This document shows positions 1 to 11,514 of a DNA stretch of 64,000 bases, piece by piece. The translations under genes were made by a program, and so were the position numbers. Source of the stretch: Clavelina lepadiformis. Lineage: Eukaryota; Chordata; Ascidiacea; Aplousobranchia; Clavelinidae. Each line of letters begins with the position of its first letter. Position 1 is the first letter of the stretch. The stretch lies in contig NC_135248.1 in assembly GCF_947623445.1 (NCBI RefSeq), forward strand, positions 1,798,001 to 1,862,000, in the 5' to 3' direction. Below the pieces are notes generated by a model. The model saw only the letters and a program-made list of their open reading frames with translations, had not been told where the DNA came from and made no database searches.

Positions 1-420
1 ACCTTTCTGACCTCTGCAAACAAGCAGCAATAGCTCTTTTGCCTTTTCCGACTACAAGTACATACTTGTGTGAAGCAGGATTTTCAACCTTAGCTATGCT
101 TAAAACCAAGTGCCGGAACCAACTTCAACCGGAAGATGATATAAGGTGTGCATTAACGACCATAATTCCTGATTTCGACAAAGTTTTGAAGCAAGTTCAG
201 AGACGACAAGGTTCTCATTGAGATAGGTTGAGCAAAGGTCGTAATTTTCAAGGTTCTCACTGAGATTTATAGTGCATATGTGCCCAATAAACAAACCGCT
301 TCTGCTTTTTTATCTCACTTTTTTAGTGTAGAACTAACTTATTTTTTATTCTTACTGAGTCCGCGAATACTTGTGCTAATAGGAAAATAGTCCGTGGGCT
401 AAAAAGGTTGAGAAACACTG
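1..420 (+). mobile_element. hAT DNA transposon, 3' end (cut by window edge)
   Basis: The segment holds the C-terminal end of a hAT transposase followed by about 200 bp of 3' non-coding sequence. It stops at a terminal inverted repeat end, GGTTGAGAAACACTG (406-420). That matches the Charlie/hAT pattern, whose other end would begin CAGTG-TTCTCAACC. The base after the end falls inside a tRNA-Ser gene. An 8-bp target duplication, if intact, would be CCTTAACC (421-428). Its partner and the left end lie outside the window, so intactness cannot be judged. Confidence 0.8.
3..221 (+). CDS. hAT transposase C-terminus (partial)
   Basis: The frame is open from the window edge to a TGA at 219-221, giving 72 residues. 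It contains the hAT dimerisation signature: CEAGFS, then a K-T-K-x-R-N run, then an acidic ED-DIRCAL helix. This resembles the ends of ZBED5/FAM200/SCAND3-type transposases and domesticated copies. The family uses this helix to form transposase multimers. The visible part has no internal stop, so the insertion may be fairly young. Catalytic residues lie upstream, outside the window. A domesticated host gene is possible but less likely, because a transposon terminal repeat follows 200 bp downstream. Confidence 0.75.
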   Translation, partial: LSDLCKQAAIALLPFPTTSTYLCEAGFSTLAMLKTKCRNQLQPEDDIRCALTTIIPDFDKVLKQVQRRQGSH

Positions 421-444
421 CCTTAACCACTCGGCCACGACAAC
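421..444 (-). pseudogene. tRNA-Ser remnant split by the hAT insertion
   Basis: These 24 bases equal the 5' 24 bases of the two whole tRNA-Ser genes nearby (acceptor strand, A box and part of the D arm). The following flank (tgtgcttaatg) also matches that of the copy at 679-759. The rest of the gene is replaced by the hAT end, so this was a third tandem tRNA-Ser unit. Without its 3' part it cannot make a tRNA. Confidence 0.8.
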
Positions 445-521
445 TGTGCTTAATGTTCAATGCAAATAGATAAAATCGAACTTTTCTCGAATCACTTATG
501 AAAAAGAAAATTTTTGTCAGC

Positions 522-602
522 GTTGTCGGCAGGATTCGAACCTACGCAGGCAGAGCCCAACAGATATCTAGTCTGTCGCCTTAACCACTTGGCCACGACA
601 AC
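522..602 (-). tRNA. tRNA-Ser (anticodon AGA), copy A
   Basis: Read on the minus strand, this 81-nt gene has a perfect 7-bp acceptor stem (GTTGTCG/CGACAAC) and an A box TGGCCAAGTGG. Its anticodon arm is ACAGA-CTAGATA-TCTGT with AGA at positions 34-36. It has the long variable arm of a class II tRNA and a B box GGTTCGAATCC. No intron and no CCA are encoded, as expected for a eukaryote. It differs from copy B at a few bases (A box, position 38, variable arm), one of which turns a variable-arm pair into a wobble pair. It is probably functional but slightly diverged. Confidence 0.92.
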
Positions 603-678
603 TGTGATGAATGTCAAATGCAAATAAAAAAATGGCACTTTTCTCGAATCACTTATGAAAACGAAAGTTTATGTCAGC

Positions 679-759
679 GTTGTCGGCAGGATTCGAACCT
701 ACGCGGGCAGAGCCCAACAGATTTCTAGTCTGTCGCCTTAACCACTCGGCCACGACAAC
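679..759 (-). tRNA. tRNA-Ser (anticodon AGA), copy B
   Basis: This is the 81-nt minus-strand partner of copy A, 157 bp away with related flanking sequence, so the pair arose by tandem duplication. It has a perfect acceptor stem, A box TGGCCGAGTGG, anticodon loop CTAGAAA (AGA), a fully paired GGGC/GCCC variable arm and B box GGTTCGAATCC. It fits the consensus better than copy A. A run of four Ts for Pol III termination is not immediately adjacent to its 3' end. Confidence 0.94.
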
Positions 760-1582
760 TGTGCTTAATGATCAATGTACGGTGTCTTTTCCTACTTATT
801 AGGGTTGTTTTACAAGTTAGTTAGTTTTTCTTTTCAATTACTGCGCAGTCAAGTCATACACATATTACGTGCTGGTTCTACGTATATACATCAATATATT
901 GTAACACGTGTGAAGGGTGCATCAATTGACTAATGCTAAATTTAAAGCGGCAATATTAAATCATTCTAGGAGTGTCCGTAACGTTGAACTTCTCAATAAA
1001 GAAGCCCAAACTGTCAATTCTTCAGGAACGTAACTTATTTCAAAACAAGTCATGCTTTCTGCACCGTCCGTAAAATGACAAATTTAAGCAATCGCCCACA
1101 AACCTATATGGAGCTAAACATGATCATACTACTGTACTTGTCTGCGATTTTATCGCTATCTTTACAAAAATTAAACAAGGAAATGAAGATAAAATACGCG
1201 ATTAAATAACACAGTAAAACAATGATGAAAGAGCACTACTACAAATAATAAGCGAAAAGTGCAAAAAAATACGCAAATGCTTAACTCTTTGAACTAAAGT
1301 TTTCTTCATTTATCAAAACACGCTGTGGTTTTGTTTTTAAGGTCAATTAAACCCAATTTAGCTTTGAATGGACCTACTGCGAATCAACATTTCAGACAAT
1401 GGAGAAGTATCTTTCTTAAATTTTCGCCATTAATTGTACGGAGCAAAAATTAGGCCTACGGTGCTGAACGTTACAGCTGTTGCTCGATAACTAACCAGTA
1501 ATAAATTACACAAGAAAAATGAATTATCAATATTTCTTAGATCGATTTTATTTTCGTCTGATGTTTATACCCTCCAAAAATA
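760..1582. other. gene-free stretch
   Basis: AT-rich sequence between the tRNA-Ser array and the sulfotransferase stop codon. I see no coding exon, tRNA or clear repeat in it. It must contain the sulfotransferase 3' UTR on the minus strand. Confidence 0.6.
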
Positions 1583-3058
1583 TTAGGTCAAGCGGTCTCT
1601 CTGTGTATTAAAAACTTCTCTGCTAAATGTGTTTTCAGATGCTATTAACTGCCTGCAGATGTCAAGCTTTTCAGCACCGGGTTTTAAATTATAACTCGCA
1701 ACCGAAACTCCCTTTGGTTTGAAAATTGTCTTCTTAAAATTAAGATCAGATATTTTTGATGAATCCACGGCGCCCTCGCCCTCTACGCAAGTCTCTGTCA
1801 GGTTGCTTCGGATTTCCTTCAGTCTGTTGACGGCTGCTTCCATTTTCGTCATCCCGAATCTTTCAATCTTTCGCCATAAGGTGGCGTTAAAGTAATCGAA
1901 GAGCGCCGCGTCTGACTTATTCCACAGACGTGCCTTCCCCCGGATTCTAGCTCTCTTTATTTCTGCATTACCGTCGTTGTCATGGCTACGCGCATTCAAA
2001 CTCAAACAGGCGACGTCTTCCAAATCCCAACACAGTAAGTCGGCGAATAAAACCATCGATTCGTCAAAGTAATCGGAGACCAAAACCAAATCGAATATTT
2101 TAGTTAATTCAGCCAAGGCTTTCTCAATGTATTGGTCATCATCTATCATGTTGTTGTATCCTAAATCAAAAAACATCGGATTTTTGGCAAAGTTCGCGTA
2201 GGTTGACGACCCAGTCGCACGCATATGGGCAGCAGCATTATCCAGCCAGTCTTCTATCGATGTATTCCCGTGATGGGGAACCCGCTGAAATGAGGGGACA
2301 ATTTCCCACATGTAATCAAACGTTGACTCAAACAGCTGTCCAGGTTCGCGTACGATCGTCACAAACGGTGTTTCTTTCGGCATAAAGCCTTTGAGGACAT
2401 CATATTTCATTCTCATGTGATGGCAGACAATGTTGTATGGATCCGACCCTAAACACAAATTTATCATAAGTCACAAAAACACTTCCCGTAACCGTCACTA
2501 TAGTCTGTATACGTGAAACATTTACAAAGTATAGACTACCATTTTTTACGAGCTTTTTCAATGACCGTCGTTGTCATTACCGCCGTTTTCAGTGTTTCCG
2601 TTTTACGTAGGCTACATCAAAATTTATTTTATCTTTTATTATGACGTCATAAGTTTGGGGGCTCAGTTTGAGTTGGCACGAACGTTTAGATCAAACGCTC
2701 TCACAAACCCTAGTTATTTTTTTCTAGCACAACCCAAGTAAAAAAAGCTTACCCTGTTTAGCTACACTTTGACTTGAGAAAAAATGAGGATAGTCAAAAT
2801 CGTGAACATTTTTCGGAAAGGCAATTTTCAGGTTATTATGAAGCCCATATCTCAAAAGAATATTCTACAAAAATAACAAAGAATTTCTTCAAATATACCC
2901 TTTCAAGCAAATGTGAACAAATAGCATAAAACAGACAACCGACCTGTACACCGGTACTGGCAGTCTTGTGAGTTTTAATGAAAACAATGTTTGTTTTTCT
3001 TTTGCAGTCATTGATTTTTGTTGTATTGTCTTTGATTTGTTTCTTCACATTCACTGAT
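1583..3058 (-). CDS. galactose 3-O-sulfotransferase family protein, 3' exons (5' part not found)
   Basis: Golgi enzyme family that transfers sulfate from PAPS to the 3-OH of galactose on glycolipids or glycoproteins. Three minus-strand exons join in phase: 3058-2944, 2864-2753 and 2448-1583 (TAA). The first carries the 5'-phosphosulfate loop KTHKTAS. The second carries the family stretch LKIAFP...DFDYPHFFS. The third carries the CHHMRMKYD segment, then the 3'-phosphate motif VREPGQLFESTFDY. Introns have GT/AG ends (CAG|GTCGGT, TTTTTGTAG|, CAGG|GTAAGC, GTGTTTAG|). The start of the first exon is uncertain because no ATG or membrane anchor is visible there. Family members are about 400-490 aa type II membrane proteins, so an N-terminal exon must lie further upstream. 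I cannot say which GAL3ST paralogue this is. Confidence 0.88.
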
Positions 3059-3280
3059 CTATTAACAACAACCAACAGGTTTGGTTATTTACACTCAAGC
3101 AGCACGATCACAATGAAGCACGACAGTATGACAGTCCTGATCTTATACTACCATATTGTATGATAGTTTAAAACAGAAATGTGGTCATAAGTACGGAAAT
3201 CTTTGAAGGTCTGTTCAGCAAATTACAACTTTAGCGTTTAACAAAATTACAAAGTAGTTGGATTACCAAAATGTAAATAC

Positions 3281-3446
3281 GTTTAAAGTAAAATTCCTGG
3301 CAGTTTCCGCAGTTAGGCTATTGATATAGGCTGGAGCAACTTGCCTCTGAACTGTGACGTCTGTTCCTTGTGTTGAGGTTTGTAGAAATGGGTCAGTATC
3401 AAATTGCAATATTCGAATCGCAGATTTCGGCTGCAAAGTGCTTTGT
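3281..3446 (-). other. possible stem-region exon of the sulfotransferase
   Basis: On the minus strand a good acceptor (CTTTTTGTTTTAG) is followed by 55 open codons ending at a weak GTATTT donor. The translation is polar and includes one N-glycosylation site (NFT), as a luminal stem might. Its phase does not fit the next exon as I drew it, so either a boundary is wrong or this is chance. Confidence 0.22.
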
Positions 3447-6400
3447 CTAAAACAAAAAGCAAGGTTTATGAGTTATAACCGTGCCTAGTTTTGAAAACTA
3501 CGATCAAAAACTGTTTTCATAAGTTGTCATAATGGGAACATTCGTATAACCTACAACGAAATTGCCAAACTAAATTATAGATAACAGCGCAAAAAAGCAA
3601 AGTTTGTTGATAGCTCCAGATTTCGGATAATTTTGAGTATTTAAAGTTAGTGCAAGGATTAGCATTTTAAATAACCAAAATTGGGTAGTTGAAAATCCTT
3701 TATATTATATAAGTTTAACTTTGTATTGTTAACAAATATGTACCGGCATGCAATGGATTACAATTAAAATTAAAACACAGAAAAACTTACGAAAATAAAG
3801 CGAACTTATAATATTGACCCAAATTAAAACTTCACCATAGAGAGATTTCAACCAAAGTTCATCATACCACGTGTAGAACAGTACGCTTACAGTAGTATAT
3901 CAAAGTCTATTCGATATTAAAACTGCAGCTACCGGCCATATTAACTTTTCTAAATTTTGTTAAATGCCAGGTTGCTATGCTTCGGACGACAACACCACGG
4001 TAGGCCTACTACGTTTTCGAAACTTTTGTTACCGGCTGCACATGCACCGGGGTATAAGTGCTGAAATGATTTAACTTCAAAAAATAGAATTAAAGTATGG
4101 TTGTCAGTAAGTACCAGAAAGCAGATGACTCGTGGCAATATCAAATCCAAGCCACTAATGGATCGCACTTTCATAAATTGAAAAGCATTTTACACAGAAA
4201 CGTAATTGTAGATGAAAAAACACCAAAGGAACATCGACAGCTAACATGTGCATCTGTTACAGGAACAACAACAGGAAAATTCACACAAGTATAAAAATTT
4301 TGCATTTAAAGCATTAATTGCTTCGTCATCAATTGGCCATTGGAAACGAATTTACGACTCTTGAAAGTTTTCCATGAACAGGAAATAAGAAAGCAAACAA
4401 ATATTTACATTTTTCGTCAAATGGCCCATTTAAAACATCTTATATTAGCAAGCTGTCAGTCCGATAAAAATGTCGCACAACGTATTTTTCTCTTTTGGAT
4501 AAGTTTTTGACCCGCTTGAGAAGATTGTTAACATACATCACTTCTATTGTAGCCTACATATTAAGTAAGTAGCGCCGTATGTGGTTCGCGGTTAATTAAC
4601 AACATAATAGTGTATACTGTAATTTTTGTTGAGTTTTTTTTCAATTTTTAGCTAAAATTTGTACAACTATATACGCGTGAGCGATCTCCTCAGCAAAGTT
4701 TGATGAAAATTTCTCTCTTGTCACGTTGTTTCCGCACAAAACATTTTACTAGCAAGTCCACACGTACACATAGGCTAAAACCTATTACCTACCCATTATT
4801 ACGAAAAGTTTTTAAGTTCCAGCTGAACATGAATATAACCAAACCGATGCACAATATCCAAACATATTTTCTTCTCGTTACTTGCATAGTCCCCGTACCG
4901 GTAAGTTTTTTTCAGTAATACAGTGGTATATGTAAGCTATATACGTAGGCTACAAGCTAATATAGCAAGAATCAAGGTTTGAGCATGAAAAAACCGTTGA
5001 AATTAAATCTCTGTAAGAACTAAAAACAGAAACAGTTTTCATGATTGTCGGACTTAGAAAGGAGCGAGCCTTGCTCATATGAAGCTTACCGTATATCCAG
5101 GTAAGCGGTATGTATTAAACTTAGTATAGGGAGATCAGAATACAAAAGATTATTGTAGATAAACTAAAATTGATTATAGGACCACTAATGAATTGGTCGC
5201 TAAAAATACTAACTTATAACAACGAAAAAAAGGAAAAATCTCAAAAAAAGAGTATACCAAATTCAAAATATCGAAAATATTATAAACTTGAATATATACA
5301 AAGCATAACAAAACCCAGCGTCATTTCGTCGAAATATATTTTAATAAAGGTTTTTAATATTTTTCTTACGGGTATTTTAAGCATTCCCGTACTACTGTAT
5401 AATTGCAAATAAGACTATAAGACGTTCAGCCAAAAACTTTTAAACACTGAAAATCAAAGTAAATTTATTCAAGCATGATTTAAAAGCAAGCAGAGCACGC
5501 TAAAAGATTTTGTGTGCTTTTTATTTATTAGTGTGACTGATATTTAGGCTTTTATAGAATAGATGATTAATTACTGACGGTAATATTTCACATCTGTAAC
5601 TTGGTTTTTACTTTTTTAAGTTTTGACCGGTTAAGATACAGTTATAACCATATTCCTAACCGAACTTATTTTATTCAGTGGCATGAAACGGAAGATTTCC
5701 GGTCAACTATTTCTGTGACCTTCATGCTAACGAATAAACGAATAATTTTGTTTTGTAAAAGATACATCTTTCGACTCCGACTACCACAAAACCTTTACAA
5801 AATCTTTCATATATTTCCGCAACGATTATTTTGTGACACTGCTGTTGTGTGGAATGTTATTTTTACCATGGTTGTGCGACTGACGTCATTATGTCCCCAA
5901 TTACAATGGTTTCAAACTAACCCTTTCATTATCATCACCCCGAGGAGTTCGCACGTTCGCTTTCCGGCATCTGCGTCACCTTAACTTGATTATGTTAATA
6001 TTTTTATAAATAAACTACAAAAGTTTCTTCACTGGAAGCTAAAAAAATTTTGTTTTGAGCCTGTTCAAAATAGAAAATTTGGCAAAATCTTGTGTTTTGG
6101 CTGGTTTTGAAAGCAACGTGTAGGTCTACGCTACATATGAAATTATATGACTATTATTCGAAATTTTCAAAAAGATATTTCAAAATTTTCAAACAACTAC
6201 GTTGTTTTCTTCAAAACTTAACTCGGCTAATTTGTGATAAAATCTGTTGCCAAACCTGAGAATTTAAAAGTTAATTAGTCCCTAGACCCTTCAACCCAAA
6301 GGTTTGTATAAACATAACACGAGTTCACGTCCTTAGTTCTGCGACTTCAAAACATTTTACTTCTCATGGTTTGGAATTCTCCAATTATCGTATTGCTCAA

Positions 6401-8911
6401 TTCCTAACTTTCTCACGCCTTCGCTGTTCATCTCTATTTGATTGGTCGTAACTTATCTCTAATGTTACCAGGCCTGCCAAATCTCGCATTCCCATAGATC
6501 TATAGTGCCATTTGCGTGAGTTGTTTTACGAATAAATAGCGTGTAAATAATTGCTTCTTCGGTAAATTTGATGAGTAAATAAGACCGTGACAGTAATTAT
6601 GAAAAACGTTTAAAAATATTATACAAATAAATATTTTAAATAAAGATTTAACAAAACTGTTCGGCCACTTTCTACATCAGACTGCATGGTAGCCTAAAGA
6701 TTGCAACAACAACGCAACCAAATACCCAGAAAACCACTTTATCACCCCCTGACAACGTAAACGTATAGTGAGTGGATGTCAAAAATTATTTCCAAGAAAG
6801 CAAACATTCCGAATGAGGTCATAGTCTTAATAGAATTACTCAATTAATTTTAACTTTTGCACCACACTCACTAATGTTGCAAACAACCGGGTTTTTAAGG
6901 ATTGACAGACATCGAACGCATATGTGGTAATCAATAAAAATCTTTTCAAAAACCACTCCGGATGCTCATAAATATAGCAAACACAGCAATTTCAAATAAT
7001 AGGTTTTTCTGGGGGGACTGAACCCAGAAATACCACAGAAATTTATCTACTTATCACCTAAACCTGTATAAGAGATACGAGCAGACAAAACCAGGAACGG
7101 AACAAAAGTAGAAGAACGACAGACTGAGGAGATAAAAACCTAGATTTGTGAAATACAGTAAATACAGACAGCGTGTTTCAAATAACGCCGTTTTGATTTT
7201 CGCTTGTTTTGCAATCTTTAATTTAAAACCCGCTCAAGCAGCCGTGTCTAAGTATAATGTACTGTTGCATAATCGCTGAAAATTTATTGTTTGCTGTCAC
7301 TATTACACAATGGTACGTTCGAAGCTATTTTGCACAGCTTCGTGTTAACCTTTAACTTAACTACACTTTCCGGTCGAAATGTAACTTCAACTTAACCATA
7401 AATAGCTCAATTCAACCCCAAATAACCTTTTGCATAACCATTCTCCTAATTTAACTGCCCTATCTAAAAATGGGCTACGTGACCTACTTACGGTGAAATA
7501 TTCATTCTCTTTATTATTTTGTTCGTCTAAACTCTAAAGACTCTGAATTAACGCCTTTGAATGCTTCATCGTTTTTGTAGATTCCTTGCTACTTGCAACA
7601 GGTCGCACGCTATTGGATTTAATATCAACTAAAATCCTTCAAAAGACAGCAAAACTGCTTCTTCTGCTTGGTTAAGACGTCGGCCAGTAGCTTGTCGTAA
7701 AACTCACCTTCACTTCCACGAACATATAGGTGGAATATACACCAACTACTGTCTAATTATTTGGCGACCAACCGCTGAGTTAATATTTTTAACAAAACAC
7801 TTTGAAAAGGTTTGAAAATTGATTGAACGATCAAAGGTATTTCAAGGTCAGCATTTGTGCTCAAGCAATAACGTGTACACACGTTATAAGATAATGAAAA
7901 TAACATAATGCGATAAATACAGTGTCGCTGTGTTCATAAAATATAGATAAGTTAAAATCAACTTGGCCTTGAGACTACACGCAGACCTATTACTTTATTT
8001 TCCAACAACGGCTAAAAGAAAACATTATCTTACAAAAATTATTACGAAAATAGCGGATAATATGTGATAGTTTAGACTTTGAAGTAAAACGAATCACGGC
8101 AAAGTAAAAGAGCTTTATAGCAATCTTATGGTCACTTTAGTAAGTGAAGGAACAGGTTATTTCAACGGTCGCAGTAACAACGTTATAACAGTCTCCTGTT
8201 CGTTCGGTAGCGTACCGACCAAAACTCCTAGTGTAAAGCAAACCAAAGTCGTTACTCACATCTACACCCATTAATGCATGTCCAGGCAGTCCACCCTGAG
8301 GTGCTGGCTACTGTACAATCAGTTGATGAGAAATGATGTAATTATTAAAATGCCGGTAGCATTTGAAGTATTTAAGAGCAAAACTATGGTAAGTTATTAT
8401 TATCTAACAACATTACCTTAAAGTATGAGTCTGCACATAACTTCGGAACGACATAGAAAATACCCTCGACTAAACTGCCGCAGTACACAGTTGAATTCGC
8501 CCATCCTGCTGCCTGCCACTGAAAAAGCGCCAGTTGGATTTTTAAGTTTCACGCAAGTGAAAAATTATCTTTCAACGACGACTTTTCTTCATCGCGTCAT
8601 AGGCCAAAAGCAAGAAAGTTTGCTTATACTGTTCGACCCTGCTAGTCGTTTCTTATAATTGCCGTAGGCTATTAGCGAATGAAGAATAAATATGAGTCAA
8701 GTAACAAGGGACCATTCGATTAATCCATTCCATGCGCGAAACCGTTTATTGGGAAATGAACCCGTGACAACAAATAAACTGCAGCCATCCTTTTTATTCC
8801 TGACAAACTTGCTTAATTTTGAATTATGTGATAATCTGATTACGTCACAATCTCTAGAACTACTTCTGTTAAACTTTAATGCGATTTGGAAGTTTCCTTA
8901 ATATGTTTTAC

Positions 8912-8965
8912 ACTACACTTACCCTCATGCGCTCATAAACTACACTTACCCTCATGCGCTCATAA
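8912..8965. repeat. 27-bp tandem duplication, two copies
   Basis: The unit beginning ACTACACTTACCCTC and ending GCTCATAA occurs twice back to back without a mismatch, followed by the first three bases of a third copy. Perfect identity points to a recent duplication. Confidence 0.95.
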
Positions 8966-9189
8966 ACTAAGTGACGAGGAAAAAAAATTCAAAAAAGAAA
9001 ATGGTGAAATTTTTTATCCCAAACACGCGCAATAACTTATAGCCTACATCTCGAATGAGAGAAATGGCAAAGAAATGAAACTTGCAAAAACTAACTGTAT
9101 AGTAACTAGAATTTTCAATAAAAATTAACTATACAGCCGTTTTCTGAAGCAGTGCAGGTAAATGTTCCGTGACAGTTTTAAAAATTCTA

Positions 9190-9228
9190 GTACAGGGTCA
9201 CGAGGCGGAATAATTTTGGGGACCACTG
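9190..9228 (+). mobile_element. hAT-like terminal fragment
   Basis: The stretch ends in TTTTGGGGACCACTG, the reverse complement of the CAGTGGTCCCCAA start found in many hAT elements. I could not find the opposite end, so this is a solo end of unknown extent. Confidence 0.4.
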
Positions 9229-11450
9229 AGTTAAGCTGATAAAAACATTGTTGCAGATTTGAAACCGTGCACCTACAGGCCTACCTACCTACCCTATAGG
9301 CCCAAATGCCTGCATTGAACAAAACTCCTGAAAAAACGCTAAAACGATAACAAAAACAGTAATATAAGACAACGAAGTTATTGCTGAATAAACCAACATC
9401 AGACAACAGGCTACTCAAACCAGACCTATTTCCATATCTGTTTACTCATTTATGTCATTTTCCGCTGTTTTGTTTTAAACACATCTTACACTAACGGGTC
9501 TACTCCATATATCATTAGGTTTTGCATGTCATGTTATGGCTGTTGCGTAACATTTGGGAAATATTATCGTTTATAATAGCCTTTACATAATTCCGTATTT
9601 AAACTCTCAGTGGAAACTAAATTAATACCAATCAAATAATGAAATCAAATATTTCGCTTAGTCTACACTACAGTATCTCACAGAAAACCTTAGTAAACAG
9701 TGAAACAAATGCTGCCGCCTTCTCAAAACAGAATCCTCGTATAGGCCTATGTTTCCGGAAAGTTTATTTCCAACGTTTTTTCTTAAGTTGAAATGGAGTT
9801 GGATAGTTGTTCGTCACAGCGGTGAACAACTCCACTTGCGACCGAGCAAATTTCTACGCAACTACATCGAATGTAACCAAAGCCATCCGCCAATAAGAAG
9901 TCAAACAACGAGCAACTAAATTAGTATTTTGAATAAGTAACCACGAAATCAATAACCAAGCTTAGGCGAGTTTTTTCAGACGCAGTAAAACAAACATAAA
10001 TCAGTCTATTTTAATTCCTGAAGCGCTTTTATTTACGATGGGCGCGGTTTTTTTTGTCACAATGCTTTTTTAGCTATATACCAATGTGAACAATCAAAAT
10101 TTTTCATTGATTTTTACAAATTTTCATTGTGTTTGGCAAAAATAAATATTTATGCAACGTGAACCAGTGCAAACCTGCTGAATCTCGCCACTGGCTAGGC
10201 CTATCACTGTAACTTTTGCATTCTATTTCAGCTGTCGTTTTTTGTTTTCAAAATATTGTGGAATATACTTGCGTAAAGAACAGTATAGGGCAGGCTAAGT
10301 GTATACATAAGACCTGACTACAATACCTCGAAACTAGTAAGATAAAAATCTACAAAAACATTGTCATTTTCCAGAACCAGGAACAAAATACAAAGCAACA
10401 ATCAGGTTACAATGCCCAAGTTTTATTGAGTGCGCTAAAGTACCGTCGAGTACCGTCAAAAATGTTTCGGAGCACTTTAACAATAAATTCACTGTTATAA
10501 AGAGAAGGGGGTATGGAGCAACATAACAATGTTAGTAGTATAGAGTCGCCACCCTAGGAACCCCATTACCTTTACGTACCTCACGGGTTACGGGTAATTT
10601 TAGATCCGTTTTTGCTTTTATTCACGAGTTCACGAGTTTATTCACCATTCAGTTAATAAAATAAAATGTTGGCAAGGAAAGCAAATGCATTAACAACAGT
10701 AAACGTTTAATACATGTCGCATTTAAAACTAGCACAACGAGAAAAAATGTGTAAGTTGCAAACCAGAATTTCTTTTAAATTCTCACTTCGACCGGTGTAA
10801 GAGTGTCTTATCGTTTTGGAAAAAGGCTATTTTTTAGTACGAAATTTTGTTCAATAAATGATTTGATTTAACATAGAACATTCTCATAATATAGGGCTAT
10901 ACATAATACTTCCTACTTAAAGTCACGAGATTATTTTCCACTTAAAGCGGCTGTGTTCAGCGTTAATTTGAACGCCCGGATTAAACAAGATCGGGTTAAA
11001 ATGAAAAACTTACAGCATACAGTGAATTGCCTATATATCAGCGGCCTTGAAATGCTTTTGAAAAGTTGCTCAACAAGGTGATCAAACAATTTGGTTCCAA
11101 AACAGGAAAAAACTGTGAATTTTAAATACGGTTTCAAAATTTGCTATTTATCTGCAAAATTCGCCCCCAGTTGTTGTTTGAACTTCGATAACTTTATGTT
11201 TATCAGATAATCAAACTTGTCACGTTTAAGTCACATCATGCATGATGAATGGCGACATCATGCTTTCTGGAAAATCAATTTCCATAAACGACCTTATCCC
11301 GATTAAATATTGCAAATTTCGCAGAGATAAAAATCATTCAGTTCTGGTGCTGGAATGCAGTCGGGCCAATCCATACGCAAGCTGTTTAGTGGCAGTGCCG
11401 CCTGATCTTCGTACAACGCATGCAGAATACTGCAAAACTAATTCGGGCTC

Positions 11451-11514
11451 AGTAGAGTGGTTCGAGCGCGGGCCTCGTATTCCGCGTTCGATACTCAGTG
11501 GCGCTGTACCGCCG
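11451..11514 (+). repeat. tRNA-derived SINE-like patch
   Basis: A GC-rich island in AT-rich surroundings. It shows AGTGGTTCGAGCGCGGGCCTCG, like the D arm and anticodon stem of a tRNA, then GCGTTCGATACTC, a degraded B box. The spacing between the boxes is shorter than in a working tRNA. A tRNA-derived SINE head is the simplest reading, and a tRNA pseudogene is the alternative. Confidence 0.4.

Noticed and set aside
5601-5984. 127-codon frame on the plus strand
   Set aside because: It begins at a non-ATG codon, matches no domain, has biased AT-rich amino acids, and no neighbouring exon extends it.
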